64,000 nucleotides of DNA, taken from NCBI GenBank assembly GCA_002943765.1, contig PQWQ01000004.1:1426001-1490000 (forward strand). The letters run 5' to 3'. Numbering within the stretch: position 1 is the first letter of the stretch; each line of letters opens with the position of its first letter. The stretch is from Psoroptes ovis (lineage: Eukaryota; Arthropoda; Arachnida; Sarcoptiformes; Psoroptidae). This document shows, piece by piece, positions 50,345 through 61,635 of the stretch. The translations under genes and the position numbers were made by a program. The notes under the pieces were generated by a model. It saw nothing but the letters and a program-made list of their open reading frames with translations. It made no database searches and had not been told where the DNA came from.

Positions 50345-53300
50345 GTGATGGCGGTCATGAGTTCATGTCACTTTCTACTTTCACCATTCTCTACTCTAAG
50401 TACCTCTTCCTTTACCTCTCTGAAGCATTATGCCCAGAATCAAAGGTATACGAGGTTTTTTGAGCCACAATTTTTTGACAGGTTTTTTTTCAAAAGTATT
50501 TTGCAGGGTTCAAAGGTTTTTCAGAGGTCCAAAGTTTGACAATCGTGGAATACATCAATCAAATTGATTATAATTAATTCAAAAATCATTTTTTTTGAAT
50601 CATTTACGACCCAATACTTGTGCAAGGTTAAACAAATATTCAAACAAACAAGCCAAAGTCATATGCACATACAAACACATTCAATTTAACATTGAATGAC
50701 ACCAAATATTATAAACCATCATTAGCATGACAATGAAATTTTTTTTTTCAAAAATTTTCTTAATTTGGTGGTTTGGCATGGTTGGTCGGTTGGTTTGGCA
50801 TGGTTTGTTCAGCTTTATCTATTTGAAGGATAATAGTTTTTCATTATTATTGTCATTATTATTATCATAATGACAATGATAATATTTAAAATAATGATTT
50901 TTTTTTCCATATTTTTTCTTGAATTTTTGATGTTGAATGAATGAATGAATATTCATCTTCAAACATCTTGTTAAGGAAAAATATGTCATCACAATGAAAT
51001 ATTTTTTTAATTTAGTTCAAAAAATGTAAAACTTTAAAAATCACATTATACACCAACAACAGGATTGGCTCCGTAATAATAAGCCAAAATATGAATAAAG
51101 CAAATTTTCGTCATTTTGTGATGATATCTTCGGTGGATATTTATGGTGTGTGTGTGTGTGTGTATACCATATGTTTGACAAATTTTATGACACATTTTCG
51201 CTGATGTACAATGCTGTTGTATTCGGGAAACAATTGATTTGTCCATCTTTCGCATCTTTAAGAAATCTTTCCAAGAAATATTAAATGTTATTTGTTTGTA
51301 TTATAATGGGGTGAATTCAATTTAGATTAAATACTGGAGATTTTAGCAGAAAAAATTCACTTGAATTTTAGACCTTAAATCTCCGGTATTTTGCTTTGAT
51401 AATGTTTTGATTATGCCATCATCTGAGAACATAACCTGTTGTTGTAGATGTGCACATTTATTTACATTTTCAAATATTTCAATTCATTCAGTGTTTGTTT
51501 TTGGTGCATTTATTCGATAATAAATTCGAATTACAGACAAAACAAAATAAAAAAAAATCAATCAATTTTCATTCAATTTATTCATATTCCAAAAATATCT
51601 TTGATAATACATGAATCTTGAATAAGTTTTCAAAATTTGAATTTATTTTATTCAAAACATGCGATTTATATGAATGAATGAATGAATGAATCGCTTGAAA
51701 TAGTTTGAATCGTATGAATATTGTATTTGTTGAATTTTATTGATAAATTTGAATAAATCGTTGGATTTTCGATTGCATTCTCCTCTGTTTCTGAAGGTCC
51801 CGAAAATGCATTGTGATTTCATTCGGATATCGCTCTGATATCAGTCAATATTCGGTGACAATTTTCCTAAATGAAATCATTGATTTCATTCAAAATAAAA
51901 TACGATAAAATCCAAAAGCTTATAAGGATTACTGCTGCAGTTGAAATGAAATCGAAATGACAATTGAATGGTGTCGATTCGAATTCAATTTATCTTCGAT
52001 TTTTTAGTGTTCAATGGACAAAATTTTTTGACAGACCAAAATACAGAGTCAGGCCCAATATACTTGAATTGAGAATTTCAAACTCAAAACCCGAAGCACA
52101 AATCGTTTGATCGTATGTTGACACCTAGGCTGCCACCAGTACCACCGACACAATACCCGAAGTATGCACGAAACGAAATGAAATGATGATCAAAATGGTC
52201 ATATAAATGTCATTCAAAAAGAAATAATAAATAAATAAATAAAAATTTAATCAAAGATAAGTATCTTGTTTCTTTAATTTTATTATCATTTCTTTTCTTC
52301 ACATCTTATACATTTTCAAATATTTATTGTTTTTTTTTCTCTCGATCTATGAGCTTCTGGGATTTGCTTATTTATTTATTTATCAATGTTTTTGTGTGTT
52401 GCATGTATTCATACTTGTACTTTATGTATGACCAAAGATAGATTTTAAGAAAAAATTCATTAAATCTTTGATGATGATTTTTTTATTTCATTTCAAACCT
52501 CACAAATGACATTTATTCATTTATTCATTCATTCATTCATTTCTCAATGAATTCATGTTTTTTTATATTTATTTTTCAAATGTGAATGATGAGAAAGCAT
52601 TTTCTTGTTTTGTCCATGTTTGAATATTTGTGTATGTAGGTATATACCTTTACGACTTATGTTCATAATTATGACCATCGAAGAGTTGAAAGATGATGAT
52701 GATCAAAATCATGATGATGATGAAGAAGGGAAATCATTGTAATCGGATAATGATGTAATGTCGTTGATGTTGATGATGATGCCACAATACATAAAGATGA
52801 TGATGATGATTGAACAAATTATCACATTGACATTAAATCTTAAATCAATCAAATGAAAACATTTGAAACAAATGAAAATAATGATCATAAAATAAAACAT
52901 TTCAGGTTTTTTTTTATTTATTTTTCATGAAATGAAAATTAAGAAAAATATAAGAAAAAATATCTGTTCACCAGAGTATTTTTGACACATGTTTATGTCA
53001 TTATATGGTATACACACATCGAATCGCAAATGCAAAAGGCATCATTGATTCTGATCATCATCGATAACATACGAATTATTCATTCGATGGTAACGATGCT
53101 GAAATTTCCATTGAATTGATTTGAATAAAATCGAAAAAAATGAAATCAAAAATTTAAAGGCTTTACAATGACCAAGGCTACACAAGAGTATACATTCAAA
53201 GGCTGTACATTGACTAAATTTGTCTTTGAGTTGTCCATAGGAAAATAATGCAAGCAAAGCTGTGCAATCTGCAACGTCTTAAACGACATTTGTCCATTGT

Positions 53301-56300
53301 GATTGTGATTAAAATTCAATTAGAATCATTCATTATTTCGAATAAATGATTGATCAAACATTGCCCAAGTTAAACATTACCAAACAAGCATAAATCTTCA
53401 ATAATTGGTGCAGCAATGTTTAATTCTTTATTTTTTCAACTTTGGAAAAAACAAAAAAAAAAATTTCATTTTCTGAAATATGATTTTATTGGGTATTATT
53501 TATTTATTTATTTGTGGCCAGAAAATTAAAAAAAAATATTAAAACAAACTTAAATAAATCAATGAAAGAATAATTGAATGATGAATGGTAATAATGTATT
53601 ATATGAAACATCAACAACCATAGAACACAATAAACACACAATAATCGATAATCGTCTTATCAATTTATATTTTATTTTATTTTTTGACAGGATTAAGCAA
53701 AAAATATTAAGCAAAAAAAATATGAAAAAGAATATTCTTTCATTTCATTTCATTATTAAGCTGCTTATGACAAATGGGAAAAAATTACATTTAAAAAAAT
53801 ATAAATAAAAAAAATGAAAATAAATAAATGAATAGATAAATATCCACATATATACGAATGCATAGCAATCCATAGCATTCGATGATAATCACGTATATTT
53901 TTCATTTTAGGTTCATTTTGTTGGTTGTTGATTTTGAATTATTTTTGAAAAATCAAAAATAATTCAAAATAACCGAAACAAAATGCCATCTATTGGCTAT
54001 GGGGAAGGCCAAAATCAGTGCATATAAAAATATTGCTTAACAAATTATGTGAAATTTTTTTTTTTGAAAAAATTAAATATGAAAACACACCATGATAATT
54101 GCCAGGCATTTTGTAAAAATTTTAACATGAAAAAATGAGCAATGAATGATTGCCAATGGTTAATTATATTTATATGATAATTTTATTTGTTCATTTTGTT
54201 GATTAAAATGATTGTTTTTCCATGCGTTATTTAAGCGTTTTTCCATACATTTTCTGCTGTAAAAATGTTGCAAATCGATGATAACAACGATCAAATCATA
54301 AATGATTCACCTGTTGGCTTGAAGCTTTTGAAGGACAATTTTCTTTCAACTTTTTTTCATTGTAATTTGAAATTATAATTTACAATTAAATTACTTTCAC
54401 ACAAATTACTTTCATAGAATTAAAATTCAATGGCTTTTGTATTATTGGCCAAATTAATTTTTGAAAAAAAGAAGCTTGAAAAATTCAACGATAATCGATG
54501 CTTGATGCAATCTTAATGAAACGCCACAGAATCTGGAAATTTTAAGCCTTTCGTTTCGCCATATTAATTTTGATTAATTATACGATGTAATTGAGCGAAA
54601 AACAAATTAAAAACACACAATACATTCATTGTATTCATTGATTGTAGCCAATGAATCGGTCAATCAATGGATTCAATGTTCATTTGTTCATTGTTTCGTA
54701 GCGATTTCTCATTTCATTCATAAAATGGATCATTCATTCATTATGTGTTTGAAATGTTGATAATTCAATTATGAAGTAGGAAAGTTTCAGTATTTTTTTT
54801 TCTTCAATTCAAAATTCGTGTTTTGAATTATTAATATTCAAATTTTCATTTTCATATAATTCATATGTGTGCATAATAAATATGTGTATGTGTCGTAAGT
54901 CTCTAGAGATGATTATGAATCAAACATTAGATTGGATAAACATTAAATATTTAATGTTTGTTTGTGTCAGTCAAAATGACAATTTGACATATTAATATTC
55001 AGTATAAGTTTCGAAGGAAACAAAGAAGAAAAAAAATGTAAATATTCGTTGAAACTTGTAACTTGTTCAAAGCCATATAATATTAATTAACGTAACAGAA
55101 TATTCAATGATTGTCATAGTCATGTATGCAACACAAGTATACACAAAGGTATATTCAAAGTAAATATTCAAAAATAACTATCCTTAACGATTTATAGAGG
55201 AGGAGGTGTGATATTTGCATCGTTTGTTTTTTTTCATAAATGGACAACAATAAACAACAACATTATCAAATGACAACAATAAACAGCAACAAACATGTAA
55301 TTATTATTCAATTTTCAAATTTTATGAAAAACTTAAACACAAAATGCACACCAAAATTCACAATACAAACCAGCCAAAACTGAAAGTAAATTGAAAGCAA
55401 TGAATGAATGATGATTATAATTATTATTATGTAAACAAATATTAAATATTAAAAAAAATTAATAAATAAATAAAGAGTAATGTGTAAATTGAAAAATATA
55501 AATGAGTATAAATATTCAAATATGTTCAAATAATTACAGGTTTAAACACACAAATATTCATTCATTTATATTCATTAAATTGTTTTATTTATTCATTTAT
55601 ATTTTTATTTATTTATTTAATTATTCATTTTTATTATCATATTATATTATATTATCATATAATTATGATTATAATCACATTAAATATTTAACAATGAAGC
55701 TTTGTAGCTTAGAATTTTTTATGTGTGTGTTTTCAAAAAAAAAGGAAGAAAAGAAAAAAATCAATTATAAATGTAACAAACAAAAAATAGAGATAATCGA
55801 TTGATAAAGATAATGATAATATTTGGATTATGGATAATAGTTGGTATGCATTTATATTTATATATGTATGTTTTATATGCATCATTTTTCATATCAAGGT
55901 ATTATTATTTGATTCAAAAGAAATGGAAGAAAAAAAATGAAAGAAAACAAAAAAAATTAAAGAAATTGAACATTTACAGTTATTTAATTTGTTTGATTGA
56001 TTATTAAATTTGTTTAATTCATTTGATTGTAATGTATTTGATTAGATTGGTTTTGATTGTTGCGAATGTGTTTGTGTATGTGCGTGTATGTTTGTTTGTG
56101 TATCTATGCGTTTTTATGTGTATTGAGCCAAACAAAATTGTGATTGAAAAAAAAAAAATAATAATAATAATAATAAAGACCAGAATAATGATATTCATAT
56201 TGTGCTATGATTATGACCAGAATTTTTTTTTTTGAAATTGAATTATCAATTCAACAGGAAGATTCACAGTAATATTTTCTTTTGTTGAAGGGTTTTTTCG

Positions 56301-56317
56301 TTGAAGAAATTGAATGT

Positions 56318-57136
56318 TTACATAAATTTATCATTCCAATCTACTTGTGAACATTCAAGCATTTTCATATCTATATCATCATTGTTATTGCCATTTATTG
56401 TTGTATCATTATTATTATTATTATTAGATTCATTATTATCATTGATCGTTGTATGATGTGAATAATTTGTCATTTTTTGATTACAACTATTGCCAAAATT
56501 TTCTTTTTCATTTTCATCATTGATAATAATGTTGTTGTATCGTTTTTCATTATTATTATCTTGGCCATTATTATCAGCTTCATTATTACCACCATTATCT
56601 TCATCATCATCTTCATCATCATCATCTTCATCATCAGTGCCAAGTTTTTCATCCAATTCCATTAATTCTAATTGAATATTAATATATTCTAATCTTAATT
56701 CCATTAAAAGTTTTAAATGTTTAAATGGATGTTCATTCAATGGAATTTCACGTTTGAATATCTCTGGAAATTGATCCCAAAATGATCTAGGATTCATCAT
56801 ATATGATATATGTTCTTTTAATTTTTTTGCCTCTTCAATTCTTTGTATGATTGCATCACGTCCAAGTGATACTACATGACGATAATATTCTTCATCGTCA
56901 TCATATTCATCATTATTATCATTTATATTATTGCTAGGAATATTGTTATTGATGCTTTCTTTTGAATTATTAGCATTATTTAATTTAATTTTCATTTTAT
57001 CATTTTTATTTTCAATACTATCATTTTTTTCAACAATGCTGTTTCGAGCGATTGACTTATCAATTGATTTCTTATCGGTTTCATGCTGTTGTTCAATTGA
57101 TTTACGTTTTCGTGACGAGCTTCGTGTATTCACCAT
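56318..57136 (-). CDS. Acidic, probably nuclear protein of unknown function
   Basis: A 272-residue protein that I do not recognise. The N-terminus (MVNTRSSSRKRKS) carries a basic cluster that could act as a nuclear localisation signal. Residues ~83-166 are the only ordered-looking part, helical and amphipathic (RDAIIQRIEEAKKLKEHI; HLKLLMELRLEYINIQLELMEL), possibly a coiled coil. A run of Asp/Glu follows (~168-180), then an Asn-rich tail. I chose ATG 57,136 because a splice acceptor (TTGTTTTACAG, exon from 57,163) lies just upstream and a matching donor (ATTG|GTAAGT) sits at 57,246. Together they define an 83-nt 5' UTR intron. An upstream ATG at 57,184 would fall inside that intron. The gene is divergent from METTL9 across a spacer of about 500 bp. 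Confidence 0.75.
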   Translation of the reverse strand: MVNTRSSSRKRKSIEQQHETDKKSIDKSIARNSIVEKNDSIENKNDKMKIKLNNANNSKESINNNIPSNNINDNNDEYDDDEEYYRHVVSLGRDAIIQRIEEAKKLKEHISYMMNPRSFWDQFPEIFKREIPLNEHPFKHLKLLMELRLEYINIQLELMELDEKLGTDDEDDDDEDDDEDNGGNNEADNNGQDNNNEKRYNNIIINDENEKENFGNSCNQKMTNYSHHTTINDNNESNNNNNNDTTINGNNNDDIDMKMLECSQVDWNDKFM

Positions 57137-57249
57137 TTTCTCGTTATTTCTGATAATTTCCAACTGTAAAACAACATTTGGCACATGTGAAAAAAAACAT
57201 ACATTTTAAATAATATCATTGAATTGTTACATTGATCATCACTTACCAA

Positions 57250-57774
57250 TGGATACAAAGATTTTTCGATTATGATCAGGTCAATTGCATTAATTCAGAT
57301 CACAATAAATCTAATCACCTTAATACTTTTGGATTAATATCAATCAATTTTGAAAATATTTAAGGCACTAAATTTTTCGTTTTAAGAATAAAGCTAAAAA
57401 GCACATGTAAACAAAACAATTTTACATGTACGACCAAAAGATGGCAAAAGAATCAGGCAATTTTGATGACAATGATAATAAGAACTCAAAAATTGCATCC
57501 CAACTTTTTTTATTTTATTTATTTATTTATTTATTTTTTGATTCTTTCTTTTCATGATTGCAATTGCAATTTATGATCTTATCTTAAAATTTAAACTAAT
57601 TTGAATGACTTTGTTTACTTAAAATTATCATAATCAAATACTATAGTGATACTCATTATGCTTAATACTTAACAAATGAAGAATAAAAATCAATAATCAA
57701 TTGAATTGCATGCAATAATCTTTGATTGTAAAAAAGAATAATTCATCTCTGCCATCAATTAATTGCCATTGATA
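57250..57774. promoter_or_regulatory. Divergent intergenic spacer (probable promoters of the acidic-protein gene and METTL9)
   Basis: This spacer separates the first exon of the minus-strand gene from the METTL9 start codon. It must hold both promoters, or one shared promoter. I see no clear TATA box or initiator, only A/T-rich sequence with a TTTATTTATT run near 57,515-57,535. Confidence 0.4.
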
Positions 57775-58741
57775 ATGAGACGTTCAATGCATCAATATTT
57801 ATTGGAACGGCAACAACGTGAAGAAACATTGAATGAATTGGATAAAACACAATGGTATTGTTTAGTAAATGATGGTACAAATTATTTATCAAAAGATTTA
57901 TGTGATAAATTTTTCGAATGTCATTTAGATTCAGGTACACAACAATTTATTGATCATTGTTATGATCTATCTGAAGGTTTTTTTCGTACATTTTTCATAT
58001 CATTAATGCGTTCAATATTACGTTTATTCATATCATCAACATCTATTTGTGGTCTATTGAATTGTGGTCGTATGTTTGTATTTAGTGATGAACAAATTAA
58101 TAAATTTTGTTTTGAACAAATTTTTCACAATAATCGTGGTGGTATATTGCTTGATATTGGTGCCGGTGATGGCAGTGTTACAGCTAAACTTGATCCATAT
58201 TTCGATACTGTTTATGTAACAGAATTATCATCTACAATGCAAAATCGTTTGTTATCACGTGGATATAGATTATTAGATGCAAACGATTGGCAGAATCATT
58301 CCATTGAATTTGATATGATTAGCTGTTTGAATGTTTTGGATAGGTAAATTGTTTGAAATTGATGTATTGTTCGTATGATTTTAACATAATATTTCCATTC
58401 AAAGGTGTGACAAACCATTGGAAATGTTAAGTCATATTCGTAAATCGTTGGAATTGTCCGGTGGTTACCTACTACTAGCGATTGTTTTACCATTCACTCA
58501 ATACGTTGAATCAAAATATAATCATCGACCAGAACAGTATATGCCTGTCGATGGACAAACATTTGAGCAGCAAGTGCAATCATTCTGGGATAATGTACTT
58601 AAACCGGCTGGTTTTGAGCTAATTTGCTGGACCAAATTACCATATCTTTCCGAAGGAGATATTGATCTTACCTACTTTTGGTTGAATGATGCTCTTTTTC
58701 TCCTGAGAACAGTGATACGCCCAAGTCATTCTGTCGTTTGA
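57775..58741 (+). CDS. METTL9: METTL9-like protein-histidine N-pros-methyltransferase (DREV family)
   Basis: Two exons (57,775-58,343 and 58,405-58,741) joined across a 61-nt intron (ATAG|GTAAAT ... TTCAAAG) give 301 residues; human METTL9 is of similar size. The S-adenosylmethionine-binding motif LDIGAGDG lies at residues ~126-133. Family signatures follow: a conserved acidic strand (YVTELS), SCLNVLDRCDKPLEML spanning the splice junction, LLAIVLPFTQYVE, and LPYLSEGDI near the C-terminus. Animal METTL9 methylates the pi-nitrogen of His in His-x-His motifs of many proteins. The start is the first in-frame ATG, after a stop at 57,760-57,762. Unlike the vertebrate protein, no N-terminal hydrophobic signal is visible, so location may differ. 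AATAAA lies about 70 nt after the stop. Confidence 0.93.
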
Positions 58742-58811
58742 TTGCAATGATATTTTATTTGATTTTATTTCATTTTTTTAGATGAGTTTGTTTATTTACT
58801 GAAACGTGTCT

Positions 58812-58817
58812 AATAAA
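58812..58817 (+). terminator. METTL9: Polyadenylation signal of METTL9
   Basis: AATAAA 71 nt after the stop codon. It leaves under 90 bp before the next start codon on the same strand. Confidence 0.65.
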
Positions 58818-58904
58818 GCAAACAATCAAAAACGTGATCATTATTCAGTATGAAATTCGATCGAAATATCATGTATCCACAAATGATTAAATGGCAATCA
58901 TTCT

Positions 58905-59693
58905 ATGATTGGTTCTCAACATAACAACATGAATTTTTATTTGATGATATTCCTTTTTACTGCCATCAAGGCAGTTGCCAGTCAAACTAATGATTCGCTA
59001 CCGATGGAACAGCAAAGCATGGTCATATTACATGAACAACAAGATCCTGATGAAGGAATACTTCGTCGAGAGTTTGAACATCTTAAAATATTTTTGTCTA
59101 ATAATATGCCGGTGGTAACGAATCCTATGCGAACCATTTCTTCATGGATAACTGCACCTATTCGAAGATTATGGTCTAGAAATCATAATGCAGCCATCGC
59201 TGAACGAAGAGTGACAGTGATCAATGAAACATTGAATACAATTTATGATCGATTAATTGATTATGGATTTAATTCAGTTGGTATTAGTAAAGAATGTCGA
59301 GAATTGGCCATCTGTAATACATCAAATTATATTCTTAAACATATGCCATCTTTTATGGAAGCTTATGGCCGTGATCGTTTGATGAATTTACCGACAACAG
59401 TGTTTGGCAATCATGATTATACTAATGCATGGATAGTTGGCTTAGGTTCGGCTGAACCATCATTTTGTCCTGCATTGTTTGCATGTAATGAAACGCTGGG
59501 CAATGATAATTTGGTTCAAAACATTACTTTACGAACTAAAACAATACCGATTCAAATTGATCAAGAATCAGCATATTTCTTGGACAAAACTAACAACAAA
59601 ACAACATCATCATTAACAGATCAATCGATGATAATTTCGATTGAAATTAGTGATTCGGATAGAAAAATAAATCAAACAAAAACAAATCGATAA
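58905..59693 (+). CDS. Secreted, N-glycosylated orphan protein with two CxxxxxC motifs
   Basis: A single-exon frame of 262 residues that I do not recognise. A second Met (58,929, residue 9) starts MNFYLMIFLFTAIKAVASQT, a typical signal peptide, and may be the true start. The mature part has a central region with two evenly built cysteine pairs (CRELAIC at ~136-142 and CPALFAC at ~193-199) that probably form disulfides, and about seven N-glycosylation sequons (NDS, NET, NTS, NET, NIT, NKT, NQT). This fits an extracellular or lumenal protein. The C-terminus is hydrophilic and low in complexity. It lies 163 bp behind METTL9 on the same strand, so its promoter is very short or overlaps the METTL9 3' end. 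A five-codon upstream ORF (58,891-58,908) overlaps the first ATG. Confidence 0.8.
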   Translation: MIGSQHNNMNFYLMIFLFTAIKAVASQTNDSLPMEQQSMVILHEQQDPDEGILRREFEHLKIFLSNNMPVVTNPMRTISSWITAPIRRLWSRNHNAAIAERRVTVINETLNTIYDRLIDYGFNSVGISKECRELAICNTSNYILKHMPSFMEAYGRDRLMNLPTTVFGNHDYTNAWIVGLGSAEPSFCPALFACNETLGNDNLVQNITLRTKTIPIQIDQESAYFLDKTNNKTTSSLTDQSMIISIEISDSDRKINQTKTNR

Positions 59694-59705
59694 ACGAAAA
59701 TACCA

Positions 59706-59711
59706 AATAAA
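59706..59711 (+). terminator. Polyadenylation signal of the secreted orphan gene
   Basis: AATAAA only 12 nt after the stop codon, implying a 3' UTR of about 30 nt. Confidence 0.55.
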
Positions 59712-60615
59712 ATTGACAAATCGAAACGTTATATATGAATCAATTAAATTACATAATTTGTTTTGATGTTTTTCATGTTGAAAACAACAAAAAAAATTTG
59801 AATCAATTTTGAAATTAAAAAATTAAATTTAATCAAATATCTTCTGTGTGTGAACCATCTTGTATTTACCGCAATTATTCAAAGGTAATTTCTGCTAATT
59901 CATATTTGAATATTCTGTATTCGGTAAAGATAATTTCGTAGAAAATTAAGTAATTTGGATGTTTTTTTTTTTTTTTGTTTCTGTATTTGGGTCGTGAAAT
60001 CAAAATCATGTTAATCTAGTTTACGACAACTATATATATCATGTGTTTGTATGCATCGATTATGTTTAAATGTTAAAGCGAATGCTCAAATGAATCGAAT
60101 GATCGAATTGTTTCGAATGGCCTGGTTTTGTGATGAATAAAAACACAGTCCCTACGGTCCGGCGCATCATATTGAAATGAAATATTTTTTTTTCTTTTAG
60201 TTTTTTCAGATATTCAAGAATTTTTTTATTTTTGTTTCGACTCGATTGTTTATGTGTTTATGTATCGTATGAATGTGAAATAAATGTTTTGATCATCATC
60301 TTTTAACATAGTCATTGATGACATTGAAATCAGTAGTGAATATATTTATTATTTATTTATGTGTTAATGTTTATCATTATTTTTGAATCTGATTTATTTT
60401 ATTTTTATAAGAAATTTCATCATTCATCGTTTCAACAATTTGATTTCTGAACAATCGAAATAAAATGGTGATGATTGTTTTTGATTGATTAATAGCTTCA
60501 ATTTTGTCTATTTTTAAAGGTATTTGTTTTGAATTATGATTGTTTCACTGAGATGAATTTTAATTTTTTCAAATTCTAATTCAACAGATTAAATATTGAT
60601 TTGGTTGATAGTGAG
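59712..60615. other. Intergenic spacer before LTO1
   Basis: A/T-rich sequence with no convincing coding frame. A possible 5' UTR intron of LTO1 lies at its end (donor AAAG|GTATTT at 60,520, acceptor AATTCAACAG ending at 60,587; 68 nt). A small GC-richer patch (TCCCTACGGTCCGGCGC, about 60,150-60,166) stands out but has no assigned role. Confidence 0.5.
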
Positions 60616-61402
60616 ATGGCTCACAAGACCTCCACTTTCAACGATGCATTCGAAGATTTAAATCTTGCTGAACAAAGGTATTATTGATCATTGATTCATA
60701 AAAAATTTTTAAAGATTTTTTTTGTTTTGAAATCACAATAGACGCCATCGTCAAATGGGTTTCACATGCGGATATTCGGTTGGCGAAGAGGCCGGCTGGC
60801 GCGATGGTTATATATTTGGAATGCGAAAAGGTGCTCAATTATCAGCCGAAATCGGCTATTACCAGGGCTTTGCTCACGCTTGGATTTCGGTTCTTGAACA
60901 CGAAGATAGTAATAAACAACGAAAACTGAATGCATTGCATTCATTGCTCGAAATGACCAGGAGCTTTCCACGTACCAACAACATCATGGAAGATGATACT
61001 GTTCAAAAATTGGCTAGAATTCGTGCCAAATTTAAACAAGTCAATGCACTAATCTTAGGAACAGGTGCATCTTCCTCAACATTTTTCAGTTCATCATTTG
61101 GTAGCACCAGTGGAGGTGGTGCTGGTACTGGCACTGGCAGTAGACCAGGAACTCAGCCATCGTCATCATCAGCACCAACAACTGGAGGCAGCGGTGTGAA
61201 TTTACATACACATCATACACATGCACCACATATTGGCGGTATTTACAATCGAAGTGGTACATCATGTACATCTCAAGAATCGGGCGTCGGAACATCATCG
61301 TTTCGAGGCATTTCACCTACTCTTAATTCATCATGTCCACATCATTCGCATCATCATCATCATCATCCTCAACAAGCACCAAATGTAGAAATGTCATTTT
61401 GA
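60616..61402 (+). CDS. LTO1: LTO1 (ORAOV1) homologue, Fe-S cluster adaptor for ABCE1
   Basis: Two exons (60,616-60,677 and 60,742-61,402) joined by a 64-nt intron (AAAG|GTATTA ... CACAATAG) encode 240 residues. Residues ~9-130 match the family: an N-terminal FNDAFEDL segment, then the Gly-rich DGYxxG-type core (GYSVGEEAGWRDGYIFGMRKG, with GYYQGFAHAW), and a C-terminal helix (LARIRAKFKQVNAL). In yeast and humans LTO1 pairs with YAE1 to deliver Fe-S clusters to the ribosome-recycling ATPase ABCE1/Rli1, linking cytosolic Fe-S assembly to translation. The human protein is about 137 residues. Here a tail of roughly 100 residues rich in Ser, Gly, Thr and His (including a run of consecutive His) is added without a frameshift. 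The tail lacks the usual short family C-terminus. Confidence 0.9.
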
Positions 61403-61498
61403 ACTGATTGAAATAATGATTGTTGTTTCCTAAATCATATATAAATATTTATATATAAATATATCTATTGTTTTGAAAATGTCATTGAAATTTTAACG

Positions 61499-61504
61499 AA
61501 TAAA
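61499..61504 (+). terminator. LTO1: Polyadenylation signal of LTO1
   Basis: AATAAA 97 nt after the stop, facing the ACADM signal about 65 bp away on the other strand. Confidence 0.6.
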
Positions 61505-61567
61505 AATAAAGATCTCTATACGAATTTAATTTCAAGAATTTAACAAGAAATAACAGCACAAACAGAT

Positions 61568-61573
61568 TTTATT
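61568..61573 (-). terminator. ACADM: Polyadenylation signal of ACADM
   Basis: TTTATT on the plus strand reads AATAAA on the minus strand, 63 nt after the ACADM stop. Confidence 0.55.
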
Positions 61574-61635
61574 CAAAGAGTTAACCGAAATTTTTTAATA
61601 ATGAAACAAGATCAAATTGTTAGAATTTTAAACAT

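Larger units (their letters stand above)
38011..56317. other. Second gene-poor desert
   Basis: Eighteen kilobases without a recognisable gene. It contains microsatellites, a cluster of three mariner-type MITEs (40.5-41.3 kb), a hAT-type MITE (43.9 kb), a purine-rich tract (44.69-44.94 kb) and a GC-richer island (49.74-49.91 kb). Several short, splice-site-bounded codon-like islands are listed as candidates. The remaining open frames mostly encode homopolymeric or TM-like Ile/Phe/Tyr runs expected from A/T-rich DNA. Confidence 0.65.

Noticed and set aside
52100..52235. Possible terminal exon after an acceptor at about 52,131 (proline-rich in one frame) followed by AATAAA
   Set aside because: Two frames look equally plausible for only about 20 codons, and AATAAA is part of an AAAT repeat.
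55502..56235. Three consecutive plus-strand frames next to the acidic-protein gene
   Set aside because: Composition is dominated by Ile, Tyr, Phe, Lys and Asn from A/T repeats. There is no domain, and they overlap simple-sequence runs.
57763..57774. A TTG-initiated four-codon extension of METTL9
   Set aside because: Nuclear genes of animals rarely start at TTG, and ATG 57,775 is the first in-frame ATG after a stop.
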